From Mesorhizobium sp. NFR06 (GTDB lineage Bacteria > Pseudomonadota > Alphaproteobacteria > Rhizobiales > Rhizobiaceae): a stretch of DNA of 64,000 nt. Under the pieces are notes generated by a model that was given only the letters and a program-made list of their open reading frames with translations, had not been told where the DNA came from and did not search any database. Location of the stretch: assembly GCF_900115245.1 (NCBI RefSeq), contig NZ_FOVT01000009.1:1-64000 (forward strand), in the 5' to 3' direction. Positions 24,504 to 33,395 of the stretch are shown here, in pieces. The position numbers were made by a program, and so were the translations under genes. Position 1 is the first letter of the stretch. Every line of letters starts with the position of its first letter.

Positions 24504-26537
24504 TCACGCCGGCTCCACGACCTTCGGCTTCTGCAGCCGCGCCAGCTCCGCATAGGGGATATGGCAGCGGATGGTGTGGCCGGGCTGGGCCTCGATCAAT
24601 TCCGGCTCCTGCGTCTCGCAGATCGCGCCGATCTTGCGCGGGCAGCGCGTGTGGAAGACGCAGCCCGTCGGCGGGTTGGCGGCACTCGGGATTTCGCCGT
24701 CGAGGCGGATGCGCGAGCTCTCCGTCCGGTCGAGTTTTGGCACGGCCGACAGCAGCGCTTCGGTGTAGGGGTGGTGCGGGCCGGAAAAGACCGCTTCCGA
24801 GGGGCCGAACTCCATGATGCGGCCGAGATAGAGCACGGCGATCTTGTCGGAGAGGTAGCGCACCACGCCGAGGTCATGCGAGATGAAGATGTAGCTGACG
24901 TCCTGCTTCGACTGCAGGTCGGCCAACAAGTTGAGGATCGCCGCCTGCACCGACACGTCGAGCGCCGAGGTGGGCTCGTCGCAGACGACGATGCGCGGGT
25001 CGCCGGCAAAGGCGCGCGCGATCGCCACGCGCTGCTTCAGCCCACCCGAGAGCTGGCGCGGCTTGACCGCCAGATGCCGGTCGGTGAGCCGCACCGAGCG
25101 CACGAGTTCTTCGAGGCGCGTGTCAAGTCTCTTGCCGGTGAGCCCGCCCAGCCGCTTCAAGGCGCGGCTGAGGATATGCCGGATCGAATGCGAGCGGTTG
25201 AGCGCGGAGTCCGGATTCTGGAAGACGATCTGCACTGCCTTGACCTGGTCTTCCGAGCGACTGGCAAGCCGTGGCGCGAGCTTCTTGCCTTCGAGCTCGA
25301 TGCTGCCGCCGTCGTCCGGCGGAACGAGGCCAAGCAACAGCCTGGCGAACGTGGTCTTGCCGCTGCCGGATTCGCCGACAAGGCCGAGCGTCTCGCCGGG
25401 CCGCAAACTGACCGAGACATCCTTGACCGCGCGCAGCGGATGACCATGGCTGGCATAGGTCTTGTTCAGTCCTTCGACCTTGAGCACCGGCGGCGCGTGC
25501 TTGGGAGCGCCGGCGGGAACGTCGGCGGGCGTGGCGCGCGGAAGCGACTGCGCCTTGTCGTGATAGTGGCAGCGCGACAGACGGCCATCGCCGAGATCAT
25601 AGAGCGGCGGCGGCTCGGCGCGGCAGCGCTCGGTCGCCAGCGCGCAGCGGTCGGCGAAGGCGCAGCCGGCTATGGCGGCGCCGATGCCGGGCAGGAAGCC
25701 GGGGATGGTGTCGAGGCGGCCCTGGTCCTTGCGCTGGCCGCCGCGCGGCAGGCAGCGCAACAGCGCCACCGTGTAGGGATGGCGCGGATCGTTGAAGACG
25801 TCCTTGGTCGAGCCTTCCTCGACCAGCATGCCGGCATAGAGCACGCCGACGCGGTCGCACATGTTGGAGACGACGGCGAGGTTGTGGCTGATGAACAGGA
25901 TCGAGGCCGACAGTTCCCGCCGCAATTGCCCGATCAGGTCGAGCACCTCGGCTTCCACCGTCGCGTCGAGGCCGGTCGTCGGCTCGTCGAGGATCAGCAT
26001 CGAGGGATCGTTGGCCAAGGCCATGGCGATCGCCACGCGCTGCTGCATGCCGCCGGAAAGCTGGTGCGGAAAGCGCTGCATGACGCTGACCGGATCGGAG
26101 ATGCGCACGCGGTTCAGCATGGCGGTCGCCTTGTCGGTCGCGGCTTGTCCGGTGACGCCGGCGAGTTCGAAGATCTCGGTCAGCTGCCTGCCGATGCGCA
26201 GCGACGGGTTCAGCGCCTTGCCGGGATCCTGATAGACCATCGACACGCTGTCGGCGCGGGCGCGCCGCAGCGCTTCGGCGTCGAGCTTCATCACATCCCT
26301 GCCGTCGAGGGCGATCGAACCGCCGGTGATCGAGCCGTTGCGCGGCAAATAGCGCACCACCGACAGCGCCACGGTCGACTTGCCGCAGCCGGATTCGCCG
26401 ACCAGCCCGTAAGCCTCGCCGGCCTTGATGGTCAGGTTGACGTTGCGCAATACCGCGCGGTTGCGGCCACCGACGCGATAGGCGACGGAAAGGTCCTTCA
26501 GTTCGAGCGCGTTGGCGGCTTGCTTGGGCTCAATCAT
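24504..26537 (-). CDS. Dual-ATPase ABC transporter ATP-binding protein (DppDF type)
   Basis: 677-aa fusion of two OppD/F-like nucleotide-binding domains. Domain 1 has Walker A GESGCGKST, signature LSGGMQQRV and Walker B MLILDEPTTGLD. Domain 2 has GESGSGKTT, LSGGLKQRV and IVVCDEPTSALD. Each is followed by an oligopeptide/dipeptide C-terminal motif with paired cysteines (GCAFADRC and GCVFHTRCPRK). It energises the two permeases upstream. The start at MIEPKQ overlaps the permease end by 8 bp; MERSM at 26549 is the alternative. Confidence 0.9.
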   Translation of the reverse strand: MIEPKQAANALELKDLSVAYRVGGRNRAVLRNVNLTIKAGEAYGLVGESGCGKSTVALSVVRYLPRNGSITGGSIALDGRDVMKLDAEALRRARADSVSMVYQDPGKALNPSLRIGRQLTEIFELAGVTGQAATDKATAMLNRVRISDPVSVMQRFPHQLSGGMQQRVAIAMALANDPSMLILDEPTTGLDATVEAEVLDLIGQLRRELSASILFISHNLAVVSNMCDRVGVLYAGMLVEEGSTKDVFNDPRHPYTVALLRCLPRGGQRKDQGRLDTIPGFLPGIGAAIAGCAFADRCALATERCRAEPPPLYDLGDGRLSRCHYHDKAQSLPRATPADVPAGAPKHAPPVLKVEGLNKTYASHGHPLRAVKDVSVSLRPGETLGLVGESGSGKTTFARLLLGLVPPDDGGSIELEGKKLAPRLASRSEDQVKAVQIVFQNPDSALNRSHSIRHILSRALKRLGGLTGKRLDTRLEELVRSVRLTDRHLAVKPRQLSGGLKQRVAIARAFAGDPRIVVCDEPTSALDVSVQAAILNLLADLQSKQDVSYIFISHDLGVVRYLSDKIAVLYLGRIMEFGPSEAVFSGPHHPYTEALLSAVPKLDRTESSRIRLDGEIPSAANPPTGCVFHTRCPRKIGAICETQEPELIEAQPGHTIRCHIPYAELARLQKPKVVEPA

Positions 26538-27417
26538 TGAACGCTCCATGCACGCCGTCGGCCACCAGGTTGACGCCGATCACCAGCGAGGCGATCGCCA
26601 GGGCATCGAACAGCACTGTCCACCAGAAGCCGCCGCCGATCATGCCGTAATTGCTGGAGATCGAGAGCCCCCAGTCGGGCGACGGCGGCTGGATGCCGAA
26701 GCCCATGAAGGAAAGCGTGGCGACGGCGAAGATAGCGTAGCCCAGCCGCACTGTCGTCTCGACCAGGATCGGCGGAATGACGTTGGGCAGGATCTCGACG
26801 AACATCGTATGCATCGCGCCTTCATGGCGCAGTTTTGCCGCCGCGACATAGTCGAGCTCGCGCTCGGCCAGCACTGCCGAGCGGACTGTGCGCGCAATGA
26901 TCGGCGCGAAGCTCAAGCCGATGACGACGATGACGGTCGCCTTCGAGGTGCCGAGCGCGACGATGGCAAGCAGCGCGACGATGACGACGGGGATCGCCAT
27001 GAAGGCTTCGAGGACACGGCTCACGACGTCGTCGACGATGCCGCGGAAATAGCCGATGATGAGGCCGAGCGCGGTGCCGGCAATCGTCGCCAGGAGCGTC
27101 GCCAGCGGCGCCACGGTCAGGATGTCGCGCGAGCCGACGATGACGCGCGAGAAGACGTCGCGGCCGATCTGGTCGGTGCCGAACCAATGCTCGGCCGATG
27201 GCGGCGAGAGTGCATTGATGATGTCGTCGGCAAGCGGATCGTAAGGCACGAAATGCTCGCCGAACAGCGCGCAGGCGATCCAGAACAGCACGATGGCAAG
27301 TCCGGTCAGGAAGGTGCCGGACCTGAGCAGCGAGTGCAGAACCTCGCCCCAGGGGCTGCGCCGCGCTGCGGTGTCGGGCGCGGAGGGCATGCCGGCAGGC
27401 GTGTCTGTTGCGCTCAT
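26530..27417 (-). CDS. ABC transporter permease (DppC type)
   Basis: 295 aa with six hydrophobic segments. The N-terminal cytoplasmic tail (MSATDTPAGMPSAPDTAARR) and FGTDQIGRDVFSRVIVGSRD are typical of DppC/OppC. The EAA coupling loop is AAKLRHEGAMHTMFVEILPN. It overlaps the upstream permease gene by 4 bp and the ATPase gene by 8 bp, which gives tight translational coupling of all membrane components. The substrate is set by the binding proteins and is not identifiable here. Confidence 0.88.
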   Translation of the reverse strand: MSATDTPAGMPSAPDTAARRSPWGEVLHSLLRSGTFLTGLAIVLFWIACALFGEHFVPYDPLADDIINALSPPSAEHWFGTDQIGRDVFSRVIVGSRDILTVAPLATLLATIAGTALGLIIGYFRGIVDDVVSRVLEAFMAIPVVIVALLAIVALGTSKATVIVVIGLSFAPIIARTVRSAVLAERELDYVAAAKLRHEGAMHTMFVEILPNVIPPILVETTVRLGYAIFAVATLSFMGFGIQPPSPDWGLSISSNYGMIGGGFWWTVLFDALAIASLVIGVNLVADGVHGAFND

Positions 27418-28367
27418 TGCTCTGCTCCCAGCCGGATACGCGGATTGAGCACGGAATAGAGGAAGTCGGCGATCAATGTTGCCACCGCATAGACGATGCC
27501 GATGGTCAGGATGCCGGCCTCGAGCATCGGAAAGTCCTTGCCGCGCGCCGCGGTGAAGATCAGCGAGCCGATGCCCTGGTAGCGGAACAGCGTCTCGATC
27601 ACGACCAGGCCGCCGATGAGATAGCCGGTCTGGGTGGCAATCACGGTGATGGTTGGCAGCAGCGCGTTGCGCAGCACATGGCGCCAGATCACCGTGCGCC
27701 ACGGCAGGCCCTTGAGCACGGCGGTGCGCGTATAGTCGGAATCGAGCGCCTCGATCATGCCGGAGCGCGCCATGCGCGCGATATAGCCGAACAGCACCAA
27801 AAACAGCGGCAGCGAGGGCAGGATCAGGTAATAGAGCTGGGTGAAGAAGCCGGCGCCTTTCGGCCAGGCGGCCGCGATCGGCAGCCAGCGCAGCCAGACG
27901 CCGAAGATCAGGATCAGGATGATGCCGGTGACGAATTCCGGCAGCACCGTCACCGACAGCCCTCCGAGGCTGATGATGCGATCGAGCGGCCGGTTGAGGT
28001 TGAGCGCCGCGATGACGCCGCCGAGGATGCCGATCGGCACCACCAACACGAAGGCGACGAGCGCCAGCTTCATCGAATGGCCGAGCGCCTCGATCACAAA
28101 AGGCGCGACCGGGGCGCGAAAAATGTAGGACGTGCCCATGTCGCCATGCAGGAAATTCCAGATCCAGGTGCCGTACTGGACGAGCAGCGGCCGGTCGACA
28201 CCGAGCGAATGGTTGAGCGCATCGACCGCGCGCTGGTCGGCAAACGGTCCCAGGATGGCGCGCCCAACATTGCCGGGCAGCACCTGGCCGCCGAGAAACA
28301 CCATGACGCTGAGCAGGAACAGCGTGACGAGCGACAGAGCTAGGCGCCGGACGAGGAAGGCGAGGAT
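27414..28367 (-). CDS. ABC transporter permease (DppB type) with no canonical start codon
   Basis: About 317 aa with six TM helices, DppB/OppB-like (the LGVDRPLLVQYGTWIWNFL region and the EAA loop ARTAVLKGLPWRTVIWRH in altered form). The first in-frame ATG (28304) would delete most of TM1. The protein sequence upstream of it (LAFLVRRLALSLVTLFLLS) is exactly a DppB N-terminus, and no ATG, GTG or TTG exists in frame there. AGGAG at 28376-28380 (- strand) is ideally placed for an ATC codon at 28365-28367, where homologues would have Met. I therefore mark ATC as the likely start. Confidence 0.7.
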   Translation of the reverse strand: MLAFLVRRLALSLVTLFLLSVMVFLGGQVLPGNVGRAILGPFADQRAVDALNHSLGVDRPLLVQYGTWIWNFLHGDMGTSYIFRAPVAPFVIEALGHSMKLALVAFVLVVPIGILGGVIAALNLNRPLDRIISLGGLSVTVLPEFVTGIILILIFGVWLRWLPIAAAWPKGAGFFTQLYYLILPSLPLFLVLFGYIARMARSGMIEALDSDYTRTAVLKGLPWRTVIWRHVLRNALLPTITVIATQTGYLIGGLVVIETLFRYQGIGSLIFTAARGKDFPMLEAGILTIGIVYAVATLIADFLYSVLNPRIRLGAEQ

Positions 28368-28385
28368 GGCGAATACTCCTATTGG

Positions 28386-28411
28386 AGCCGGCTCTCCGTG
28401 GAGAGCCGGCT
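28386..28411 (-). promoter_or_regulatory. Intercistronic hairpin between binding-protein and permease genes
   Basis: AGCCGGCTCTCC (28386-28397) and GGAGAGCCGGCT (28400-28411) form a perfect 12-bp inverted repeat around GT. It lies right after the binding-protein stop and before the permease ribosome-binding site, with no T-run, so it is more likely an mRNA-stabilising or attenuating hairpin than a full terminator. Such hairpins often keep binding protein in excess over permease. Confidence 0.65.
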
Positions 28412-28438
28412 ATTTAGGGATAAGCTTGTTCGCTCGCG

Positions 28439-30103
28439 TCAGGCCTTCGAGGCCTTCTCGAGGAACAGCTGCGACATAGCCGTGGGCTGCACGCCCGCCA
28501 CGCCTTTCGCCGTCGCCGTCAGGTAGTCGTAGAAATAGCCGAAGACGACCGGCGTTTCCTCGAGCAGCAGCTTCTGGATCTTGCCGGCGGTGGCCTTCTG
28601 CGCCTCGAGGTCGAGGGCCGCGATATAGCTCGTCGCCAGTTGGTCATAGTCCTTGTTCTTGAAGTGCGCGGCATTCCAGGTGCCGTCGCTCTTCAGCGGA
28701 GCCGCAAGGTAGACGTTCGGCACGCCGCGGTGGCCATAGTCGGTGATGCCCATCACCGAATCCAGCCAGTTCGACTTGCCGAACACCGCATCGCCGTAAT
28801 AGGCGCCCTGGTCGAGGATGTTGAGCTCGAGCTCGATGCCGATTTCCTTGACCCAGTTCTGGATAAGCTGCGCGTATTCCGGGATTTCCAGATAGCGCTC
28901 GGTGGTCAGCGTCACCTTGAAGCCCTTGCCAGCGCCGGCCGCTTCCATCAACTGCTTGGCCTGCGCGACGTCCTGCTTGCGCTGCGCTACGCTTTGATCG
29001 GTCGATGGGTAGACCGGAGCGAACGGGCTGTCATTGCCCGGCGAGGCGCGCCCCTTCATCAGGCCCGCGACCAGCTTGTCGCGGTCGATTGATAGCGCGA
29101 TCGCACGGCGCACGCGCGGGTCCTTCATTGGGCCGTCGTCGCAGCGCAGGTGAAGCTGCTGGTGCGCGGACGACTTCAGGCTGATGACGCTGACGTTCGG
29201 ATCGTTGAGCAGACCCACGCCGGCCAGCACCGGCATCTGGTTGATGATGTCGATCTGGCCGCCCTGCAAGGCGAGGATCTGGGCTTGCATGTCGGAGAAG
29301 AAGGTGAACTCTGTGCGTTCCGGCAAAGCCTTCTCGCCCCAATAGTCCTCGTTGCGCACGAAGGACGCGCCGACCTTGGCCGTGTATTTTTCGAGTTTGA
29401 ACGGACCGGTGCCGTCGAAACTCTGTTCGTAGCCGCCCTTGTAGCTCGCCGGGATGATGACGGCGTTGTAGTTGTCGGACGACACCATGTAGGGGAAGTT
29501 GCCGTTAGGCGCATCGAGGTGGAACTCGACGGTATAGTCGTCGACCTTCTTGGTAGCGCCCTTTTGCAGAATGCCGTTGAACACCGACAGCGCATTGGAT
29601 GAGTTCGCCGGGTCGGCGAGCCGGTCGATGCTGGCCACCACGTCGTCGGCTTTCATCTCGCCGCCGCTGTGGAACTTGACGCCCTTGCGCAGCTTGAAGG
29701 TCCACACCGTTCCGTCGGTGTTCGGCTTCCAGCTTTCGGCCAGTGCCGGCTTCAGCACCAGGTCCGGACCGTCGATGCAGAGGAATTCAGCGACCTGCTG
29801 CAGCACCAGCAGACCCCCAGCGTCGGCGATGGTGACCGGGTCGATCGCAGCGGACGGCACGTTGCTGCCGACGCGGATGGTAGCGCCGGGCGCACCCTGG
29901 GCGCGAGCGAGCGAGGGCGCTGCGCCGAAGCCGGCCGCCATGCCGATGCGGCCGAGCAGCGGCAGCGACAGGCCGAGCAGGCTGCCGTGGCGCACGAATT
30001 CGCGGCGGCTGACGCGGCCGTCGATCAGGCCATCGATGAGGTGGTTTTCGAGCGGCGTGCGGCTGCGCCGGATGAGATCGAGAATGCGATAGTTCTTGCT
30101 CAT
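28439..30103 (-). CDS. ABC transporter substrate-binding protein (DppA/OppA type), paralogue 2
   Basis: SBP family 5 protein, 554 aa. It starts MSKNYRILDLIRRSR and, like its paralogue, has a ~45-residue pre-sequence before a twin-arginine signal SRREFVRHGSLLGLSLPLLG. Family blocks include LKPALAESWKPNTDGTVWTF and LRKGVKFHSGGEMKADDVVA. It is directly upstream of the permease and ATPase genes and so is the cognate binding protein. The frame remains open upstream to 30349, but MSKNYR fits the paralogue's N-terminus, with GGGAAAGGGC as the ribosome-binding region. Confidence 0.88.
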   Translation of the reverse strand: MSKNYRILDLIRRSRTPLENHLIDGLIDGRVSRREFVRHGSLLGLSLPLLGRIGMAAGFGAAPSLARAQGAPGATIRVGSNVPSAAIDPVTIADAGGLLVLQQVAEFLCIDGPDLVLKPALAESWKPNTDGTVWTFKLRKGVKFHSGGEMKADDVVASIDRLADPANSSNALSVFNGILQKGATKKVDDYTVEFHLDAPNGNFPYMVSSDNYNAVIIPASYKGGYEQSFDGTGPFKLEKYTAKVGASFVRNEDYWGEKALPERTEFTFFSDMQAQILALQGGQIDIINQMPVLAGVGLLNDPNVSVISLKSSAHQQLHLRCDDGPMKDPRVRRAIALSIDRDKLVAGLMKGRASPGNDSPFAPVYPSTDQSVAQRKQDVAQAKQLMEAAGAGKGFKVTLTTERYLEIPEYAQLIQNWVKEIGIELELNILDQGAYYGDAVFGKSNWLDSVMGITDYGHRGVPNVYLAAPLKSDGTWNAAHFKNKDYDQLATSYIAALDLEAQKATAGKIQKLLLEETPVVFGYFYDYLTATAKGVAGVQPTAMSQLFLEKASKA

Positions 30104-30353
30104 GGGTCTAAGCCCTTTCCCCAGTTGTTGTGGTTGGCGAGTGCATTCCAGTAGCTGAGTTCCGTGGAGTTCTCCTGCCCCCGGCACCCATAAATATCGG
30201 TCGATGGACTGTAGCACGCGGTCCCGACCAATCCATCCGCCGGTCGAAGCGGAAAAGTCAGATTTTCTTGATGCATTGTCCGTCGGCCGGGCGACCCGAT
30301 CGAACTCGTGGCCGCGTTTTTTCGAAATGTCCTGCTTGCTTTTCGGCACCCTC
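30104..30353 (-). promoter_or_regulatory. 250-bp leader upstream of the binding-protein gene
   Basis: This gap separates the enolase-family genes from the binding-protein gene on the - strand. The binding-protein frame happens to be open through it, but no start or family similarity supports coding. No strong palindrome or unmistakable promoter is visible. It may hold a second promoter that uncouples transporter from enzyme expression. Confidence 0.3.
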
Positions 30354-31538
30354 CTAGTTCAGCGGCAGTCTGCGGTAAGTCCCGGGTTTTTCCGGGTCGT
30401 GATATTTGTTGCAGGGGCCATGCTCGGCGAAATCGCGATGGCATGCGCCGAGCTTTTCCTGCGACAGCTTGACCCCGAGGCCGTGCCCTTCCGGGACCCG
30501 TACGACGTTGTTCTTGGGTGCGAACGGGCCTTCCTCGATGATGTCCATCGGCTGCATGCGAAACAGCGACTGGTTGGGCTCCCTGATCCAGCCAAGGGCC
30601 GCGCACAGATGCAGGTAGCAGGCGCTGCCGATGCCGGTGTCGCCGCTGTAGCACCAGTAGTCGATGCCGGAATGCTCGCAGGCGCCGACGAAGCGCAGCA
30701 TCCGGCCGATGCCGCCATGCGCCGTCGGGTTGCCGACGAAGGCGTCCGGCACCTTGAGTTGCATGGCGCGGGCGATGTCGATGTTGTGGGTCGAGAACGG
30801 GATCGAGGTGTGGCGCCGCAGTTCCCGCATTTCCTCGACTGTCGCCACCGGATCTTCCCAGTTGCGCACGCCGAGTTCTTCCAGCGGCCGCGCCAGCTGC
30901 CTGGCGGTCGCCAGCGAATAGGCCTGGTTGGAATCGATGCGGATCATCGCCTCATCGCCGAGCTTTTTGCGGATCAGCTCGACCATCTTCATCGAGATCT
31001 TCGGGTCCTGTGTCGAGAACTTGCCTTCGAAGAAGGTGGTGCCGTGCCGCTCGTTGAGTTCGACGCAATAGTCGGCGACTGCCTCAGGCGTCTTCTCGCC
31101 CTTCACCCTGGCGCCGTCGCAGCGCAGCGAGAAATAGTCGGTGAAAGGGATCTCCTTGCGCACCGCGCCACCGAGCAGCTGGTAGAGCGGCTGCTTCCAG
31201 GCCTTGCCGCGCAGATCCCACAGCGCCATCTCGATGGCGCCGAAAGCCATGATGCGGGTGCGGTCGTTGATCGATTGCACGCCGCTCCAGAAGGGCAGGC
31301 AAACTTCCTCCGCACCGGCGATGTCGAAGGCATCGCGGCCGGCGAGCCGTGGCGCGAGCACATCGTTGATGACGGCCGCCGCAGCCGGCGTCGGCGCCTC
31401 GCCGATGCCGACAAGCCCGTCCTCGGTCTCGACCTCGATGATGGTCGGCGAGAAGCCGTCGAGCTCGCCGAAGACCCAGACGTAAGGCGCCTCCAGCCGG
31501 TAGTTGATCGGTGTCGCCTTGATGCGCCTGATCTTCAT
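30354..31538 (-). CDS. Enolase-superfamily protein, glucarate-dehydratase-like
   Basis: Mandelate racemase/muconate lactonizing family, 394 aa. The N-terminal capping domain (MKIRRIKATPINYRLEAPYV) precedes a TIM barrel with metal ligands in RIDSNQ (Asp, Asn) and NWEDPV (Glu); FSTHN and NPTAHGG complete the active-site rim. The usual first lysine of the K-x-K motif is replaced: the strand reads FFEGKFST, as in MR-subgroup members using one base from the second lysine position and a His elsewhere. Substrate unknown; likely a sugar acid. The start overlaps the upstream enolase gene by 4 bp. Confidence 0.8.
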   Translation of the reverse strand: MKIRRIKATPINYRLEAPYVWVFGELDGFSPTIIEVETEDGLVGIGEAPTPAAAAVINDVLAPRLAGRDAFDIAGAEEVCLPFWSGVQSINDRTRIMAFGAIEMALWDLRGKAWKQPLYQLLGGAVRKEIPFTDYFSLRCDGARVKGEKTPEAVADYCVELNERHGTTFFEGKFSTQDPKISMKMVELIRKKLGDEAMIRIDSNQAYSLATARQLARPLEELGVRNWEDPVATVEEMRELRRHTSIPFSTHNIDIARAMQLKVPDAFVGNPTAHGGIGRMLRFVGACEHSGIDYWCYSGDTGIGSACYLHLCAALGWIREPNQSLFRMQPMDIIEEGPFAPKNNVVRVPEGHGLGVKLSQEKLGACHRDFAEHGPCNKYHDPEKPGTYRRLPLN

Positions 31539-32644
31539 CTTGCGCCGATCTCGAAGAAGGGCTCGCCGAGCAGGCTGGGATCTACGTCTATGCCAAGGCC
31601 GGAGCCATCGGGAATGCCCATGCGGCTGCCGGTCACCGGCGGCTTGTTGGTGGCCGTGCGCACCGTCACCCATTCGTGGAAGGCAATCGCATGCAGCCGG
31701 CGCTCTTGCGGCGTCGACAGCGACAGATGCGCCATCGCGGCCGTATCGATCTCGGCGCCGCCGGTGTCCTCGACCGTGATCATGAAGCCGAGATCGACGG
31801 CGACGTCACGGATCAGGCGGGTCTGCGTCACTCCGCCCAAACGCGAGATCTTCAGCGTCAGCCCGTCAGCCGCGCCGCGGCGGTGGATCTCCAGCATCTC
31901 GCCCAGCGAAGTGACGGATTCGTCGAGCACCATCGGCTTGTCGAGCATGCGCCGCACCGACATGTTCTCCTCGATCGTCGTGCAGGGCTGCTCGAACGTA
32001 TAGTCGATGCCGCGCGTGGCGTCGGCGAACTGGCGCGCCTGGTAGGGCGTCCAACCGGCATTGGCGTCGCAGAAGATAACCGTGCCTTTCGGTACGGCGG
32101 CGGCGACCGCCGTGACCCGCTCGATGTCGTCGCCCACATTGCCGCCGACCTTGACCTGCAGCCGATGGTAGCCGTCGGCGACGATGCGCTTGGCCAAAAC
32201 CGCCATCTGATCCACCGTGCCGTGGGTGACGACCCGGTAGAGCTCAGCCGTCTCGCTTTCGCGGCCGCCGAGCATCGTCACCAGCGGCACCTCGGCCGCG
32301 CGCGCCGCGAGATCCCAGCACGCCATGTCGAGCGGGGCTTTGATGTAAGGATGGCCCTTGAACACCGTGTCCATCAGCCTGCCGATGCCGGCAAGGCCGC
32401 GCGGATCCTGGCCGATCAGATGCGGCGCGATTTCCGGCACGCCCGCGCGAGTGCCGGCCGGGAAGGCGGCGGAATAGAAATTGCCGAGCGGCGCCATCTC
32501 GCCCCAGCCGGTGACGCCGCTATCCGCCGTAATGGCGACGATCACCGCGTCGAAGCAGTCGGCGACCCGCCCCTTGGACATGCGGTAGGGCCCATCCACG
32601 AAGGGCTGCACGACATGATAGGCCTTGATGCTCTTGATCTTCAC
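31535..32644 (-). CDS. Enolase-superfamily protein, hydroxyproline-betaine epimerase/dehydratase-like
   Basis: Enolase-superfamily enzyme, 369 aa. Catalytic lysines are plausible in RLQVKVGG (second lysine of K-x-K, barrel strand 2) and LTLKISRLGG (strand 6). Metal ligands are in VIFCDANAGW, FEQPC and VLDESV. These blocks resemble 4-hydroxyproline betaine 2-epimerase (HpbD) and cis-3-hydroxyproline dehydratase, so a betaine or proline-derived substrate is plausible. A muconate-cycloisomerase-like role is the alternative. It is co-translated with the next enolase gene (ATGA overlap) and lies 27 bp after the GntR gene. Confidence 0.78.
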   Translation of the reverse strand: MKIKSIKAYHVVQPFVDGPYRMSKGRVADCFDAVIVAITADSGVTGWGEMAPLGNFYSAAFPAGTRAGVPEIAPHLIGQDPRGLAGIGRLMDTVFKGHPYIKAPLDMACWDLAARAAEVPLVTMLGGRESETAELYRVVTHGTVDQMAVLAKRIVADGYHRLQVKVGGNVGDDIERVTAVAAAVPKGTVIFCDANAGWTPYQARQFADATRGIDYTFEQPCTTIEENMSVRRMLDKPMVLDESVTSLGEMLEIHRRGAADGLTLKISRLGGVTQTRLIRDVAVDLGFMITVEDTGGAEIDTAAMAHLSLSTPQERRLHAIAFHEWVTVRTATNKPPVTGSRMGIPDGSGLGIDVDPSLLGEPFFEIGAR

Positions 32645-32671
32645 TTTGCCGTCCGTCGTACGCTTGTTGTG

Positions 32672-33361
32672 TCAGTTCTTCGTCGCGCGCTTCTCGAGGC
32701 CGCGCGCATAGCCAAGAAGCTCTTCGAAATCGAGGTCGATATGTTCGCGCGCGTGGCGTTGGGCAGCACGCATTTCCGAGCCCTTCATCAGCGCCACATA
32801 GGTTTCATGCACGTTCTCGGCCGGAACCGGCTCGTTGCGCGCGCGCTGGTGCAGGGCGAAATACATCTGCAGCCGGCTGGTCAGCCGCTGCCAGGTCTCG
32901 AGCAGGACCGAATTGTCGGCCCATTCGTAGATCAGCCCGTGCAGCTGCAGCGCGGTTTCGATCTGGCGCGTGGTGTCAATCGCCCGCGTCGCCTGTTTCA
33001 CCGCCTCGTGCCGGCGGTCCAGTTCGTCGAAGAAGCGCCGGTCGCGCTGCGGCCATGCGAGTTCGATGGCGAATTCATCGAGCACCTTGTTGAGCGAATA
33101 GGCGTCGATGATGTCCTTGGCGGTGACATCGATGACGAAGGTCCCGGCGTAGGGAATGCTGGTCAGGATGCCTTCCTGCACCAGTTCGCGCATCGCCTCG
33201 CGCAACGGCGCGCGGCTCACCCGCATCTGTTCGGAAATCCTGAGCTCGTTGAGCTTCTGTCCGGGCTCGAGCTGCCCGGTCAGGATGGCGCGCCTGAGCA
33301 GGGCGACGATCTCCGCCCTGCGCGTCGTATCCGGGATCGGACTGAAATCCAGCTTTGCCAT
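32672..33361 (-). CDS. GntR-family regulator, FCD type
   Basis: 229 aa. The winged HTH at residues ~15-80 includes LEPGQKLNELRISEQMRVSR and APLREAMRELVQEGIL; the FCD ligand domain follows. The start is the ATG at 33361 with GGAG 7 bases upstream; an upstream in-frame start at 33388 would run into the operator-proximal leader. It heads the operon with the two enolase genes and probably the importer, and has a perfect palindrome 35 bp upstream, which suggests autoregulation relieved by a pathway metabolite. Confidence 0.87.
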   Translation of the reverse strand: MAKLDFSPIPDTTRRAEIVALLRRAILTGQLEPGQKLNELRISEQMRVSRAPLREAMRELVQEGILTSIPYAGTFVIDVTAKDIIDAYSLNKVLDEFAIELAWPQRDRRFFDELDRRHEAVKQATRAIDTTRQIETALQLHGLIYEWADNSVLLETWQRLTSRLQMYFALHQRARNEPVPAENVHETYVALMKGSEMRAAQRHAREHIDLDFEELLGYARGLEKRATKN

Positions 33362-33395
33362 ATGTCGACTCCGGGAGGAATTCTGCAAGACAAGC

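Noticed and set aside
24498..26540. 680-codon + strand open frame
   Set aside because: Exact mirror of the dual-ATPase gene, whose Walker motifs are all on the - strand.
30104..30349. N-terminal extension of the binding-protein frame
   Set aside because: Open by chance; the paralogue starts at the equivalent of MSKNYR and the extension has no signal or conserved sequence.
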